DNA from: Anaerotruncus colihominis
Lineage (GTDB): Bacteria > Bacillota > Clostridia > Oscillospirales > Ruminococcaceae
Direction of reading: 5' to 3'
Assembly: GCF_010206195.1 (NCBI RefSeq)
Contig: NZ_VIQT01000012.1
Coordinates: forward strand, 1-56,676
DNA length: 56,676 bases
This document shows, piece by piece, positions 34,381-43,699 of the stretch (the first letter of the stretch is position 1; every line of letters begins with the position of its first letter). The notes below the pieces were generated by a model that saw nothing but the letters and a program-made list of their open reading frames with translations, was not told where the DNA came from and did no database searches. Made by a program: the position numbers and the translations under genes.

Positions 34381-35577
34381 CTACGACCGCACAAGTATTT
34401 GACGCACCGAACTGCTGAAAATCGTTGTATACGGCACAAGCAGCAGCCGGTTGGACGACAGCAGAAAGATATAATAATAAAAGCATCCAGCCATAAAAAG
34501 GCCCATCGCTGTATAATAAATCGCCCGTTCCCCGCGCAGCTGTGCGCGCAACGCCCCAAACTTGGAAAGCTGTTGTTTCTTTTGCTGTTTGTCAAGCGTT
34601 TGAAGCTCTGTATATTTGCTTTCGTCGGGCTTGATGCTGTAAAGCATTTCCGGCAGCAAAAATGTTGCCACAGGCAAAAACATCAGCCCTACGCGCTGGA
34701 AAATAAAATGTTTAAGCGTCAGGATAAACAGGATAGAGGCATAGATATAAAGATTTAAAAGCACAATATTTTTAGGGTCGCGCGCCAATATATGCTTTTT
34801 CATCAGCAGCGCGACGGCTAAAAATACTAGAATCATCAACGCAGTATCAAAACTGCGGCCCCATGTGTAATAAGACCCGGGCGTATATGCTTTAAAAACA
34901 TACTGTGTAACAAATCCAAGGATGGGTACAGAAAAAATCAGCACAAAAAGCGTCCCTGCGGCATAAAACGATATACTTTTCCAATTCAGCGGGATCACTG
35001 CAAGGAAATATACAGGGACCATCAGCCAAAGGCTTTTATGAAAGCACGCCGCAAGCACAATGATAAGCATGTAAGGCAGTATTTTGCGGTCTTTCAGATA
35101 TGGCAGTGCAAAAAGCATTATGGAAATCGCCAGCTCCTGACGGAGCGTGCACATCGAATAACTAAAAAATCCAAAGCTGATATAAACAAAGACACTAAAC
35201 CAAACGGAACACGATTGTTTATAAATGGTGACCGCGCGCGGGATGATGATCAATACAGGAATCAATCCCATATAAATGACCGCGTCCTCTGTCACAAGGG
35301 AAAAAAGATATGTCAAAAGGCTGAATCCCGGTTCAAACCGATAAATATTATTTGGGGAAAATAAGAACGAAAAAGAATTTTGACAGACCGTTTCAAAATA
35401 CGCCTGATAGGTTGGGTAATCGACGCCCACCATTGAGGAGCGCAGCATCACCATGATACACATAACCACCGTCATTGCATACAAATACCAAAGGTTCGCC
35501 ATACGCGACGGTTTCCATTCGCAAAGCAGCAGGCCGCCAGCGCCGGCCGCCGCCAACAAAACTATATATGGGAGCAA
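34381..35577 (-). CDS. EpsG-like polytopic membrane protein
   Basis: A protein of about 398 residues with ten or more hydrophobic segments, matching the EpsG family. Typical features are the early RSSMVGVDYPTYQAYFE segment, FEPGFSLLTYL, and RQELAISIMLFALPYL followed by a histidine in AACFHKSLWL. Family members act in exopolysaccharide synthesis and polymerisation-like steps at the membrane. No glycosyltransferase or export genes are adjacent, so it is an isolated copy. TTG at 35577 is preferred because GGAGG lies seven bases before it; an in-frame ATG at 35595 has no visible ribosome site. The C-terminus is basic. Confidence 0.8.
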   Translation of the reverse strand: MLPYIVLLAAAGAGGLLLCEWKPSRMANLWYLYAMTVVMCIMVMLRSSMVGVDYPTYQAYFETVCQNSFSFLFSPNNIYRFEPGFSLLTYLFSLVTEDAVIYMGLIPVLIIIPRAVTIYKQSCSVWFSVFVYISFGFFSYSMCTLRQELAISIMLFALPYLKDRKILPYMLIIVLAACFHKSLWLMVPVYFLAVIPLNWKSISFYAAGTLFVLIFSVPILGFVTQYVFKAYTPGSYYTWGRSFDTALMILVFLAVALLMKKHILARDPKNIVLLNLYIYASILFILTLKHFIFQRVGLMFLPVATFLLPEMLYSIKPDESKYTELQTLDKQQKKQQLSKFGALRAQLRGERAIYYTAMGLFMAGCFYYYIFLLSSNRLLLVPYTTIFSSSVRQILVRS

Positions 35578-35595
35578 TCCGCATCCTCCATTCAT

Positions 35596-36010
35596 TGCAT
35601 CGTCCGTTTTCGGACATGCTTTCAAGCTTTGTAACAGCCTTATTCCCGCCCCCTGTCTGTAGGAATTCCCCGGCAAACAGGGGGGCGCAGCCAAAGGCGC
35701 TCATACGCGCAATATAAAATAAACGCCCTGCGTTTATTTTATCATGTCCGCAGCGCGGCATGATAAAATTGGCCATCAGGGCGGCAGCGGGCCGCGCCCG
35801 CGTATCGCCCTGGCCATAAAACATAAACGCCCTGCGTTTATGTTTTCCTGATTGCGGCGGAAAAATCACAAGCCTTGAAACCATATCCGCAAGAAAAATA
35901 TTCGCTCCCTCTCCTGCGCAGGGCGCGCAGGAGAGGGAGCGAACCCAACCGTCACAGCTGCAAGCGGGAATTCCCGCTTGCAGCTGTGCATGATTTGTCA
36001 GGACAGCTTC
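35596..36010. repeat. Gene-free hairpin chain with a 36-base perfect palindrome
   Basis: The region holds consecutive hairpins, including a twice-used AAACGCCCTGCGTTT core, a long stem at 35901-35943 (TTCGCTCCCTCTCCTGCGC and its complement, a likely terminator) and an exact palindrome at 35953-35988 centred on GGGAATTCCC. No gene is seen. Confidence 0.75.
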
Positions 36011-36859
36011 TTATTTGCTGACCAAGGGCGCATCGGTGATGACGAGGCTTCCGCCGAACGGAGCCGTCACATGCGCGTAACCATTGACGTCAACAAAGAA
36101 GTTCGGAGCTGCGACACGGGCATAAACGTTTGTAGCCCTGTCATAGGAATAAACAACAAGCGTGTTGGTATTCAGCGCGGAAAGGTCCAGCTTGGCGCAG
36201 AACTCAGCGTTTACGCCGGTCAGCGGGCTTACCTCGCCGTAGGAAACAACAACGATGTCGTTTGCAAAGTACTTGTTAAACCTGTCGAGCACGCTCTTAA
36301 CCGCTCTGTCGGTCACATCGTAGGAAACCGTCGTATTAACAGCCCTGGTGATGTTTGCCAGATCAGCCGGATTGAGTGAGATGCGGGTAACAACCCTGCC
36401 ATTGACAACCTTGTCGAGGTTGACTGTCAGGTTGACCTTGACGCCGGACTTTGCCTCAGCCGCGGCAACCGCATCGTTGATGGCCTTGATGGCCTCAGGA
36501 GTCAGGCTGCTTACATTGTTAAAGGTAACGGAAGCGTTCGTGCTGTTCCTGCCGGCCGCCTGCGCTTCGGCAATCGCTGCCGCCGCCGCATCGGAAGCAG
36601 CCTTGGAAGCCGCAGCCGCGCTCAGCGTTTTAGCCGCACCGGTATTGGTCCTGTCGCCGATGATGCCGAGCTTGGAGCCGGAGGACGAACCGCCGCCGCC
36701 ACCGCCGCCACCGATAATACCGCTGTCGTAGCCGCTGTCATAGTTGCTGTCGTAGTTGCTGTCAGTCCCGCCGGGGCCGCCGCCTTCCGCTGCGCTGACC
36801 ATAACCGCGCAGCTAAACAGCATGCAGACGGCCAGGATAAGCGCCAATGCTTTTTTCAT
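36011..36859 (-). CDS. Secreted protein with low-complexity N-terminus, unknown function
   Basis: A 282-residue exported protein that I do not recognise. A signal peptide spans about residues 1-23 (MKKALALILAVCMLF to VSAAE). Then come a short YDSN/YDSG repeat, a glycine/serine tract, an alanine-rich stretch and a beta-rich C-terminal domain of about 170 residues (VNLDKVVNGRVVTRISLNPA, VVSYGEVSPL, LVVYSYDRATNVYA). It has no sorting signal or membrane anchor at its end. GAGGAGAG precedes the ATG. A consensus promoter about 180 bases upstream gives a long leader. It is co-oriented with the next secreted protein gene and may be a cell-surface or extracellular protein. Confidence 0.75.
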   Translation of the reverse strand: MKKALALILAVCMLFSCAVMVSAAEGGGPGGTDSNYDSNYDSGYDSGIIGGGGGGGGSSSGSKLGIIGDRTNTGAAKTLSAAAASKAASDAAAAAIAEAQAAGRNSTNASVTFNNVSSLTPEAIKAINDAVAAAEAKSGVKVNLTVNLDKVVNGRVVTRISLNPADLANITRAVNTTVSYDVTDRAVKSVLDRFNKYFANDIVVVSYGEVSPLTGVNAEFCAKLDLSALNTNTLVVYSYDRATNVYARVAAPNFFVDVNGYAHVTAPFGGSLVITDAPLVSK

Positions 36860-37042
36860 TGTTGATACACTCTCCTCTTTTTTCGATCTTGGAATCGAAA
36901 TAAAATTTTTATGTCATCACCTTCCACGGGCGACATGACACCATTTCAATCTGTAAGGGCCTGCCTAAAATCCCCGGGTATCGGGGCGCGCTGCCCCCTG
37001 CCGGTTTTCCCGTTTGTTTTTTGCCCTGTTGGTACATTCTTC

Positions 37043-37071
37043 ATTATAAGTTTCCATCAACTTCTTGTCAA
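37043..37071 (-). promoter_or_regulatory. Promoter of the secreted protein gene at 36011-36859
   Basis: On the minus strand TTGACA and TATAAT are separated by 17 bases. The transcript would carry a leader of about 180 bases. No known riboswitch is recognised in it. The rest of 36860-37246 contains no gene. Confidence 0.75.
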
Positions 37072-37246
37072 GCAATTTTCGTCACATATCGAGCAGGCGA
37101 GCGTATAATTGAATGCGTATATTCATAAAAGATTTGTAGGAATTGACAATGTATCTATCAAATTCTTACAAGCCCGGATAAATAGGACGAGCCGGCCCGT
37201 AAGCCGGCCCGCCCATGGCTGGAGACTATATCAATATAGAAGATAT

Positions 37247-38323
37247 CTATTTTGTGCTGACGCGTTCGTTTGACAAAATATAGGTGGTCAGCGTCCTTGT
37301 CTGGAGCTCAAACGTGTCGTCGTCCTCATTATATACGACTGTGCGTGTGATATCACGCAGCTTTCCTTTGCTGTCCGCCGTATAAATATAGACGTCGTCC
37401 GGGTCAATATCGCTGTCAAAGGGATTGTTGAGCGCCAGCGTCGCCCGGCCGCTCGCAGGGATGGTCGCAGCTGTAAATTTGCGGATGACCGCATCCGTAT
37501 TGCGGAACTTTGAGCTTAAAGAACTGGGCCACTTTGTCGACATCGCCGCATAAAATTTGGACGGGTTGCTGTTCGCTTTGTAGGTCAGCGTTGCATACGT
37601 ATCGCCGCCTTCAAAAACAACCTCATTGATCACATTTTTTTCCGGACGGATGGTAACGCCCTTATTGCCCACTGTTACGCTCGCGCTGTCGCCGCTCTCC
37701 TCCTGGTTGCCGACATACAGCGCGCCGGTCAGCGTCAGTTTATCGCCGGATTTACCGTTAAAAAATTGTGTATACCTTGTCACGCCGTTTTCCGTCACCG
37801 CGTCGTTTTTTGTATCGGTGCGCTTACCATAACAAAGCACGGCCGGCGTGCGTGCGGTAAATGTTACAGAAAATTCGATCTTCTGTTCATCCACGCCCGT
37901 CATGTCGCTTAACTCGAGCGCAATATAACTGTTGCGCTGATTTGTATAAAATTGAGCGTAATCATTGCTTGTAGGATTTTGCTGGTTGGGGACATAAATT
38001 GTATTTTTAGAGGAATTTGTCAGCTTCTTTTCAACAACCTTGATCGATTTAATCAGCTTGGAATTTTTCTCCTTGCGCGTGGAAATACGCACGTCCTTTG
38101 ATGAATCCGCCCAACCGGCAAGCGTTACAGGCAGGGTAAAATACACCGTTTGTCCCGGCTGCGCCGTATCCCCGATGGAAAATTGCTCGCCGTTTTCATT
38201 CAGCGGGTCCCCGGTAACCGCTGTTATCTGATAGGTGCGCGCGCCCTGGTCAATGGCAAACGCCGGCATTTGCAACGGCAATATAACCGCAGCAGCCAAA
38301 ATACCTGCAAGAAGCTTTTTCAT
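37247..38323 (-). CDS. Secreted surface protein, family paralogue 1
   Basis: A 358-residue exported protein with a signal peptide (MKKLLAGILAAAVILPLQMPAFA). The mature part shares its order and several motifs with the products at 50997-52145 and 53824-54984: an early SIGDTAQPGQTVYF-type segment, NSNPSKFYAAMSTKW near residue 250, an IPASGRATLALNNP segment, and a C-terminal TRTLTTYILSNE. Unlike those two, it lacks the PNTGR tail and ends at ERVSTK. I do not know its function; extracellular or wall-associated roles are plausible. The start is set at MKKLL because upstream codons read through composite repeat R8. Confidence 0.8.
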   Translation of the reverse strand: MKKLLAGILAAAVILPLQMPAFAIDQGARTYQITAVTGDPLNENGEQFSIGDTAQPGQTVYFTLPVTLAGWADSSKDVRISTRKEKNSKLIKSIKVVEKKLTNSSKNTIYVPNQQNPTSNDYAQFYTNQRNSYIALELSDMTGVDEQKIEFSVTFTARTPAVLCYGKRTDTKNDAVTENGVTRYTQFFNGKSGDKLTLTGALYVGNQEESGDSASVTVGNKGVTIRPEKNVINEVVFEGGDTYATLTYKANSNPSKFYAAMSTKWPSSLSSKFRNTDAVIRKFTAATIPASGRATLALNNPFDSDIDPDDVYIYTADSKGKLRDITRTVVYNEDDDTFELQTRTLTTYILSNERVSTK

Positions 38324-38401
38324 GATGCTTTTCTCCCTTTCTCTTGATAGGTTCGGATACGCCTTCCATATAATAGTGCGTTTATATGGGAGAATTACTG
38401 C

Positions 38402-39108
38402 ATGGCGCGCGCAATCCGTGCGCGGATTGCTCACCGCCGGCCGCTGCGCTTGCCCGGCCAGCTGGCGCGCGCAATCCGTGCGCGGATTGCTCACCGCCGG
38501 CCGCTGCGTTTGCCCGGCCGGCTATTCGGGGCTCTCCGGCGGCTACAGCCGCCGGGCGCGGACAAGCCGCGGCAGCGCCCCTCAGCGCGCCTCACAAGGG
38601 GAGGGTCGAGCGACCCCTCCCCTTATGTTATCCCCACCTCTGCTTGGCGCGATCGTATCGGGCGCACGCCAGTACGTCTGGCGGGGGATCGTTTCACTGC
38701 GGCTGCCCCACTATTCGCGGCGCAGCCTGTAAAAACGCAGCGCCTGCCCCACTATTCGCGGCACAGCCGACTAAAGTTTTTCGCCGAAGCCTTTTTTCAA
38801 AAAGGCTGGAGCAAAATCCGCGCCAGCCGCGCGGCGTCTGTCACGGATTTTGCTGGCGGCAGGCAGTTCGTCTGAACGGGTATCTTGCGGCCTGCGGGCC
38901 GCGCTTTTTATGAGGGCTGCGGCCCGGAGAAAGGGCTCTGCCCTCGGGGAAGGACAAAACCCGCAAGGGGCCTTGTCCTTCCCCTTCACCCGCCGCCTTT
39001 TGAAAAAGGCGGGCGAAAACTTTTGATTACGCAGCGCCCGCCCCACTGTTCGCGGCGCAGCCGAACTAAGTTTTTCGCTGAGGCCTTTTTTCAAAAAGGC
39101 CGGAAAAG
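38402..39108 (+). repeat. Composite intergenic repeat, copy R8 (modules A, B and C)
   Basis: Module A (about 38403-38690) begins with two tandem copies of a 60-base segment containing ATCCGTGCGCGGAT. Module B units and module C (about 38813-39025) follow. The final hairpin encodes the last residues and stop codon of the AEC transporter gene. Confidence 0.9.
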
Positions 39109-40032
39109 GTATGCGGATAGTTGGGTGATTAAGGGGATGGTGACGATGGAAAGCAGGGTGGTGACGGCGACCAGGCGCGCGCCAAGCGCAGCGTCTGCGT
39201 CAAAGCGCGCAGGCATCATCACACAGCTGACCGCCGTGGGGCAGGCGCATGCAATCATTACCCCAAGCGCCGCTGTCTGCGCCCCGTCAAACCAGGACGG
39301 CGCCCGCAGCACCAAAAGCACGGCCAGCATCGCCAGCGGCAAAACCAACAGGCGCATGGCAGCTGTAATCCACAGGCGAAAATCGTTAAACAGCGTTTTT
39401 GGCTTCACCTCTGCAATCAAAATCCCTGTAATAATCATCGGAAGCGGCGTATTGAGCCCCGCAAGATACCCCATCGCATTTTGTAAAATACCGGGCAGAC
39501 GGATGCGCAGCAAAAACAGCGCCGTGCCTGCCAGCGCCGCAACAACGCATGGCGTCAAAAGGATTTCACGCGCGCTGACCTGGCGCGTGCGCCGTAAAAT
39601 CATGACGCCATGCGACCATATGTAAAGATTAAACACTGCGATATAAACCGCCGCAACCAGCGCGCCAAGCTCGCCCATGGCGGCGCTCATAAGCGGTATC
39701 CCCATAAAGCCGCAGTTGGAACAGATCGCGGACAGCCGCCCCACAGAATCGTAATCATCCTGCATCCCTCTGAACACAAGCTTTGTAATTGGGATGGCCA
39801 ACAGGTGAAAAACAATTGTCAACAGTGCAGCAGCTGCGATTAACAGGCCAAGCTTTGGTTCAAAATCGCGCTGGAACGACTGTATTAACAGCGTAGGCGT
39901 GACAATCAAAAGCACAAAGCCTGAAAACTGCTCGGCTGAAACCTGTGAAACAATGCCGCGCCTGCGGATAACAATCCCAACGCCGAGCAGTATAAACATC
40001 ACGGCGACCTGTCCTGCCAATTTCAGCGCCAT
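39091..40032 (-). CDS. AEC family transporter
   Basis: A 313-residue membrane protein of the auxin efflux carrier family with about ten hydrophobic segments in two halves. VTPTLLIQSF in the first half and ICSNCGFMGIPLMSAAMG, with its polar residues in a broken helix, are characteristic. Bacterial members export or import small carboxylates such as malate; the substrate here is not known. It starts 45 bases after the ABC-F stop on the same strand and may be co-transcribed. The last residues (YLFRPF) and TGA come from composite repeat R8. Confidence 0.88.
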   Translation of the reverse strand: MALKLAGQVAVMFILLGVGIVIRRRGIVSQVSAEQFSGFVLLIVTPTLLIQSFQRDFEPKLGLLIAAAALLTIVFHLLAIPITKLVFRGMQDDYDSVGRLSAICSNCGFMGIPLMSAAMGELGALVAAVYIAVFNLYIWSHGVMILRRTRQVSAREILLTPCVVAALAGTALFLLRIRLPGILQNAMGYLAGLNTPLPMIITGILIAEVKPKTLFNDFRLWITAAMRLLVLPLAMLAVLLVLRAPSWFDGAQTAALGVMIACACPTAVSCVMMPARFDADAALGARLVAVTTLLSIVTIPLITQLSAYLFRPF

Positions 40033-40077
40033 TTTTTACCAGCCCCTTTCCGGCGGGCGCAGCCGCGCCCCTGCGCC

Positions 40078-42012
40078 TTATTCCGCAAGCTCCGCCCACT
40101 CCTCGACAAACGCGTTGAGCTGCCCGCGCTTCTGCTCAAGCTGCGCGCAAACCTCGGACACCTTTTGATAATCGCTTGATATCTCAGGCTCGGCGAGCGA
40201 GGCCTGAAGCTGTTCAATCTCATATTCGCAGTCGGAAATCGCCTGCTCAATCTCAATCAGGCGGTTTTTGCGCCGGACTGCTTCGGCGCGCTGCTTTTTG
40301 CTGCGATGGTATTCGCCGGCGGAATCCTCCGCCGGCGCGGGGCGCGCCGCCTGTTCCGACGCTGCCGCGGGTCCCCCCGCGGCCGGCGCGTCGGGGCGGC
40401 GCGCCGCAAGATACGCGTCGTAACCGCCCTTATAAAAAGTAAAGCCCTCCTCTGTCATTTCGGCAATACAGGTCGGCACCCGCGAAAGCAAATACCGGTC
40501 ATGCGAAACGGCAAGAATCGTCCCCTTATACCGTATCAGGGCCTGGTCAAGCACTTCGCGCGTAGCCAGGTCAAGGTGGTTTGTCGGCTCGTCAAGCAGG
40601 AGGACGTTCCCCTCCTCATACATCATGATTGCAAATTTTAAGCGCGCCTTTTCACCGCCGGAAAGCGCTTCCACCCGCTTATAAATCGCTTCGCCGGAAA
40701 AGCGCAGATTCCCAAGCATTGTGCGTACATCGCGTTCATAAGCCGCAGGAAACCGGTCCCACAGCTCGGCCAGCGCCGTTTTTCCAGGATGTAAATCTAG
40801 CTGTTCCTGTTCAAAATATGAGGTTTTTACATTGCGTCCCCATCGAATCGAACCGGCCTGCGGCCGAATCTGTCCAAGCAAAGCCTTTAAAAAGGTCGAT
40901 TTCCCCACGCCGTTGCGGCCGACAATCGCTATTTTTTCACCGCGCATCAGATCAAAATCCACAGCCTGGCATAATATCGTTCCATCGGCCGTGCCGCCCG
41001 CGCGCAGCGTCAGCCCCGCGGCATGCAGCACGTCCTTGACCGGGTCCTCTTCAAAATGGAAAGCAATGCGCACCGGCAAGGGCGGCGGCGGCGGCCGGTC
41101 GAGCGGCTCCATGCGCTCAAGCTGCTTTTCACGGCTTCGCGCCATCGCAACAGTCGAAGCGCGCGCCTTGTTGCGTGCAATATAATCGGTCAGCTTGACA
41201 ATGTTTTTCCGCTGCATCTCATATTCCTTGACAGCGCGTTCATATGCAGCCTCGCGCGTGCGGATATATTTTGTATAATTGCCGCGGTAAGCCATCAGCC
41301 GCAGATTGGCCACATCCCATATGCGCGTGCAGATCTTATCAAGAAAATAACGGTCGTGTGAAACGACAATCAGCGCCCCACGCCACGCCTGCAGGTATTC
41401 CTCAAGCCATTGCAGCGTTATAAAATCAAGGTGGTTTGTCGGCTCGTCAAGCATAAGCACATCTGGCTCGTCAAGCAGCAGCTTTGCCAAAGCCAGACGT
41501 GTCTTTTCGCCGCCTGAAAGCGTGCCGCAGATGGTATCCCGATCGCGGCCGCCAAAGCCCATGCCGTTTAAAACCGTGTCGATTTTGACGTCGATGTTGT
41601 ATCCGTCGTTTGTCTCAAAATAAGCCTGCAAGCGGCCGTACTCCGCGGACAGGGTTTTATATTCCTCACCCGCGCGGTCCGCAAGCGTTTCCATCTGCGC
41701 GGCAAGCTGTTTGGCCTGCTCCTGTGCGTCGAGCAAGGGGCCAAATACGCCGCGCATCTCCTCACGGATGGTGTTTGTACTTTCAATCCCACTGTTTTGA
41801 CGCAAAAACCCAATGCGCAGGCCGCCGCGCACAGCACGTTCGCCCTCATCAGGCGCAAGCGCGCCGTCAAGCACATTTAAAAGCGTCGATTTACCCGCGC
41901 CGTTCATACCGACAAGGCCAATGCGGTCGCCCTCCTCCACCTTTACGGAGACATTCATAAATACGACCTTGTCCGCAAATAGTTTACTGACATTATCCAG
42001 GCTGATAAGCAT
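40078..42012 (-). CDS. ABC-F family ATP-binding protein
   Basis: A 644-residue cytoplasmic protein with two ATPase domains and no membrane segments. Walker A motifs are GMNGAGKST (about 36) and GRNGVGKST (about 365). Signature motifs are LSGGEKTRLALAKLL and LSGGEKARLKFA, each followed by LDEPTNHLD. The linker between the two cassettes holds the charged RTREAAYERAVKEYEMQRKN segment, and a coiled coil ends the protein (about 560-644). ABC-F proteins act on the ribosome in translation or antibiotic protection; which applies here is unclear. It lies 83 bases downstream of rmuC. Confidence 0.93.
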   Translation of the reverse strand: MLISLDNVSKLFADKVVFMNVSVKVEEGDRIGLVGMNGAGKSTLLNVLDGALAPDEGERAVRGGLRIGFLRQNSGIESTNTIREEMRGVFGPLLDAQEQAKQLAAQMETLADRAGEEYKTLSAEYGRLQAYFETNDGYNIDVKIDTVLNGMGFGGRDRDTICGTLSGGEKTRLALAKLLLDEPDVLMLDEPTNHLDFITLQWLEEYLQAWRGALIVVSHDRYFLDKICTRIWDVANLRLMAYRGNYTKYIRTREAAYERAVKEYEMQRKNIVKLTDYIARNKARASTVAMARSREKQLERMEPLDRPPPPPLPVRIAFHFEEDPVKDVLHAAGLTLRAGGTADGTILCQAVDFDLMRGEKIAIVGRNGVGKSTFLKALLGQIRPQAGSIRWGRNVKTSYFEQEQLDLHPGKTALAELWDRFPAAYERDVRTMLGNLRFSGEAIYKRVEALSGGEKARLKFAIMMYEEGNVLLLDEPTNHLDLATREVLDQALIRYKGTILAVSHDRYLLSRVPTCIAEMTEEGFTFYKGGYDAYLAARRPDAPAAGGPAAASEQAARPAPAEDSAGEYHRSKKQRAEAVRRKNRLIEIEQAISDCEYEIEQLQASLAEPEISSDYQKVSEVCAQLEQKRGQLNAFVEEWAELAE

Positions 42013-42095
42013 ATGTTTCTCTCTCCCCTGCGCTTAGAACCAGATCACACCGCCCCTGCCGGTCATACGGCCGCCGGACGCTGTGCCGCCGGTCC

Positions 42096-43412
42096 TTATT
42101 CTTCACCGCCAAGCAGGCTTGCCGCATCCGTTTCCGGCAGCTCGCCGACCTGCGCCAAACGCCGCCGGATGGCGCGCGTGCGCACGCCGACAAGCTTGTC
42201 AAGCTCGCTGCCCGCCTGTTCTAGACGTTGCTGCGTCGTTTCAAGCACATCGCCAAAGCGGTTGAATTCTGTTTTGACCGCGCCAAGCACCTGCCAGACC
42301 TCGGCTGAACGCTTTTGGATCGCCAGCGTTTTAAAGCCCATGTGTAGGCTGTTGAGCAGCGCGGCCATCGTGGCCGGCCCAGCGACGACAACCTTATAAT
42401 CGCGCTGGAGCGGCTCGACCAGGTCCAACTGGAGCACCTGCGCATACAACCCCTCGAACGGCAAAAACATCACTGCAAAATCAGTCGTATGCGGCGGGTC
42501 GATGTATTTATCGCGGATATCGCGCGCAAACGCCTTGATGCGCGTCTTTAACAGCTTTGACGCCTCGTCGACCGCCTCCCGGTCGCCCAGCTCGTACGCC
42601 TGCGTCAATTGTATATAAGCATCCGCCGGAAACTTCGCGTCAATCGGAAGATAGACAGGCGTTTCCCCATCCCCCGGCAGAACCACGGCAAATTCAACCG
42701 GATTGCGGCTGTCGCGCCGCGTCGCCACATTCGTTTCATATTGGCCGGGTGCAAGGATATCCTCCAAAATCGCGCCAAGCTGCACCTCGCCGAGCAGGCC
42801 GCGCGTTTTGACATTTGAAAGCACCTTTTTTAAATCCCCTACGCCGGCCGCGAGCGTCTGCATCTCCCCCAGGCCCTTATAGACCTGCTCAAGCCGTTCG
42901 CTCACCAGTTTAAAGGATTGTCCAAGACGCGTCTCAAGCGTTTTTTCAAGGCGTTCGTCAACTGTTTTGCGCATCTGTTCCAGCTTTGCGGCGTTGTCCT
43001 CCTGCATTGCGGACAGCCTGTTTTCAACCGTTGAACGAATGCCCGAAAGCTGCTGTTCATTTTGCGCCATAAATTGAGCAAACCGCGCGTCCATGCCCCG
43101 CGTCAGCTCCGCGACCGTCCTTTGAAGGCTGTCCTGACGGATTGAGAGCTCCCGGGATTGCTGCTGCTGGCCGCTGGCCAGCGTCCGCCCAAGCGCTTCG
43201 GCCGCTTCCATGGCGGCCCGGCTGCTCTCCTGGCGCGTTTGGCGCGCTTCCTCAGACAGCGCCGTCCGCTGCCGGTCCAGCGCGTTATAAAGGCCGTCCA
43301 TATCACTTTTTCCATTGCCGGCCCTGGCGGCCAATATGGCTGCCGCTGCCGCCGCCAAAAAGGAAAAGAGCGTCAACAGCAGCAGTATAAAAAGAAAGGG
43401 TTCCTGCGGCAT
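42096..43412 (-). CDS. rmuC: RmuC family DNA recombination protein
   Basis: A 438-residue protein with one N-terminal membrane segment (about 6-28), a long coiled coil (about 40-190, rich in Gln, Glu and Arg) and the RmuC domain (about 195-400). The domain shows SNVKTRGLLGEVQLGAILEDILAPGQYE, LPIDAKFPADAYIQL and MFLPFEGLYAQVL. In Escherichia coli RmuC limits certain rearrangements at inverted repeats, and the domain is related to nucleases. Such a protein is of interest in a repeat-rich region. ATG follows GGAGGG. ABC-F and AEC genes follow in the same direction. Confidence 0.92.
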   Translation of the reverse strand: MPQEPFLFILLLLTLFSFLAAAAAAILAARAGNGKSDMDGLYNALDRQRTALSEEARQTRQESSRAAMEAAEALGRTLASGQQQQSRELSIRQDSLQRTVAELTRGMDARFAQFMAQNEQQLSGIRSTVENRLSAMQEDNAAKLEQMRKTVDERLEKTLETRLGQSFKLVSERLEQVYKGLGEMQTLAAGVGDLKKVLSNVKTRGLLGEVQLGAILEDILAPGQYETNVATRRDSRNPVEFAVVLPGDGETPVYLPIDAKFPADAYIQLTQAYELGDREAVDEASKLLKTRIKAFARDIRDKYIDPPHTTDFAVMFLPFEGLYAQVLQLDLVEPLQRDYKVVVAGPATMAALLNSLHMGFKTLAIQKRSAEVWQVLGAVKTEFNRFGDVLETTQQRLEQAGSELDKLVGVRTRAIRRRLAQVGELPETDAASLLGGEE

Positions 43413-43504
43413 GATAGTCCCTCCAAAAAATCCACCCACAGCGCAGGCGGACCAGTCAGTTTTTCTTTACCGGCTATTATGATGTTGTGTCTGTGAATCG
43501 GCAT

Positions 43505-43619
43505 GGTATCATTGCCCATCAAAAGGCGGTTGCCGCGTAAGCGGCGAGCCGTTGGGCATAACCTGGTATAATATGCGCAGTACAAGCGGCTTTGCCGCTT
43601 GTACTGCGCATATTATACC
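43505..43619. repeat. Hairpin element related to the 5.9-6.3 kb repeats
   Basis: Bases 43513-43560 are the reverse complement of the unit at 6072-6119 with one or two changes. Right after it, 43565-43619 is a perfect 26-base stem with a three-base loop (GGTATAATATGCGCAG at its start). TGGTATAAT again resembles an extended -10 element. Confidence 0.85.
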
Positions 43620-43665
43620 ATAATTTTTCCTTTAGGCAAGGCCATGTTTTTACGTTAAAAGGCAG

Positions 43666-43692
43666 GGGCCTCCCTTTTATAAAAGGAGGCCC
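43666..43692 (+). terminator. Rho-independent terminator
   Basis: GGGCCTCC pairs with GGAGGCCC around a TTTTATAAAA core and is followed by TTTTCTT. No gene ends here on the plus strand, which suggests a transcript from the hairpin element to the left. Confidence 0.7.
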
Positions 43693-43699
43693 TTTTCTT

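Noticed and set aside
36860..37042. Long leader of the secreted protein gene as a riboswitch
   Set aside because: No conserved core of a known class could be recognised.
34381..40032. A polysaccharide biosynthesis cluster around the EpsG-like gene
   Set aside because: No glycosyltransferase, flippase or chain-length gene is adjacent.
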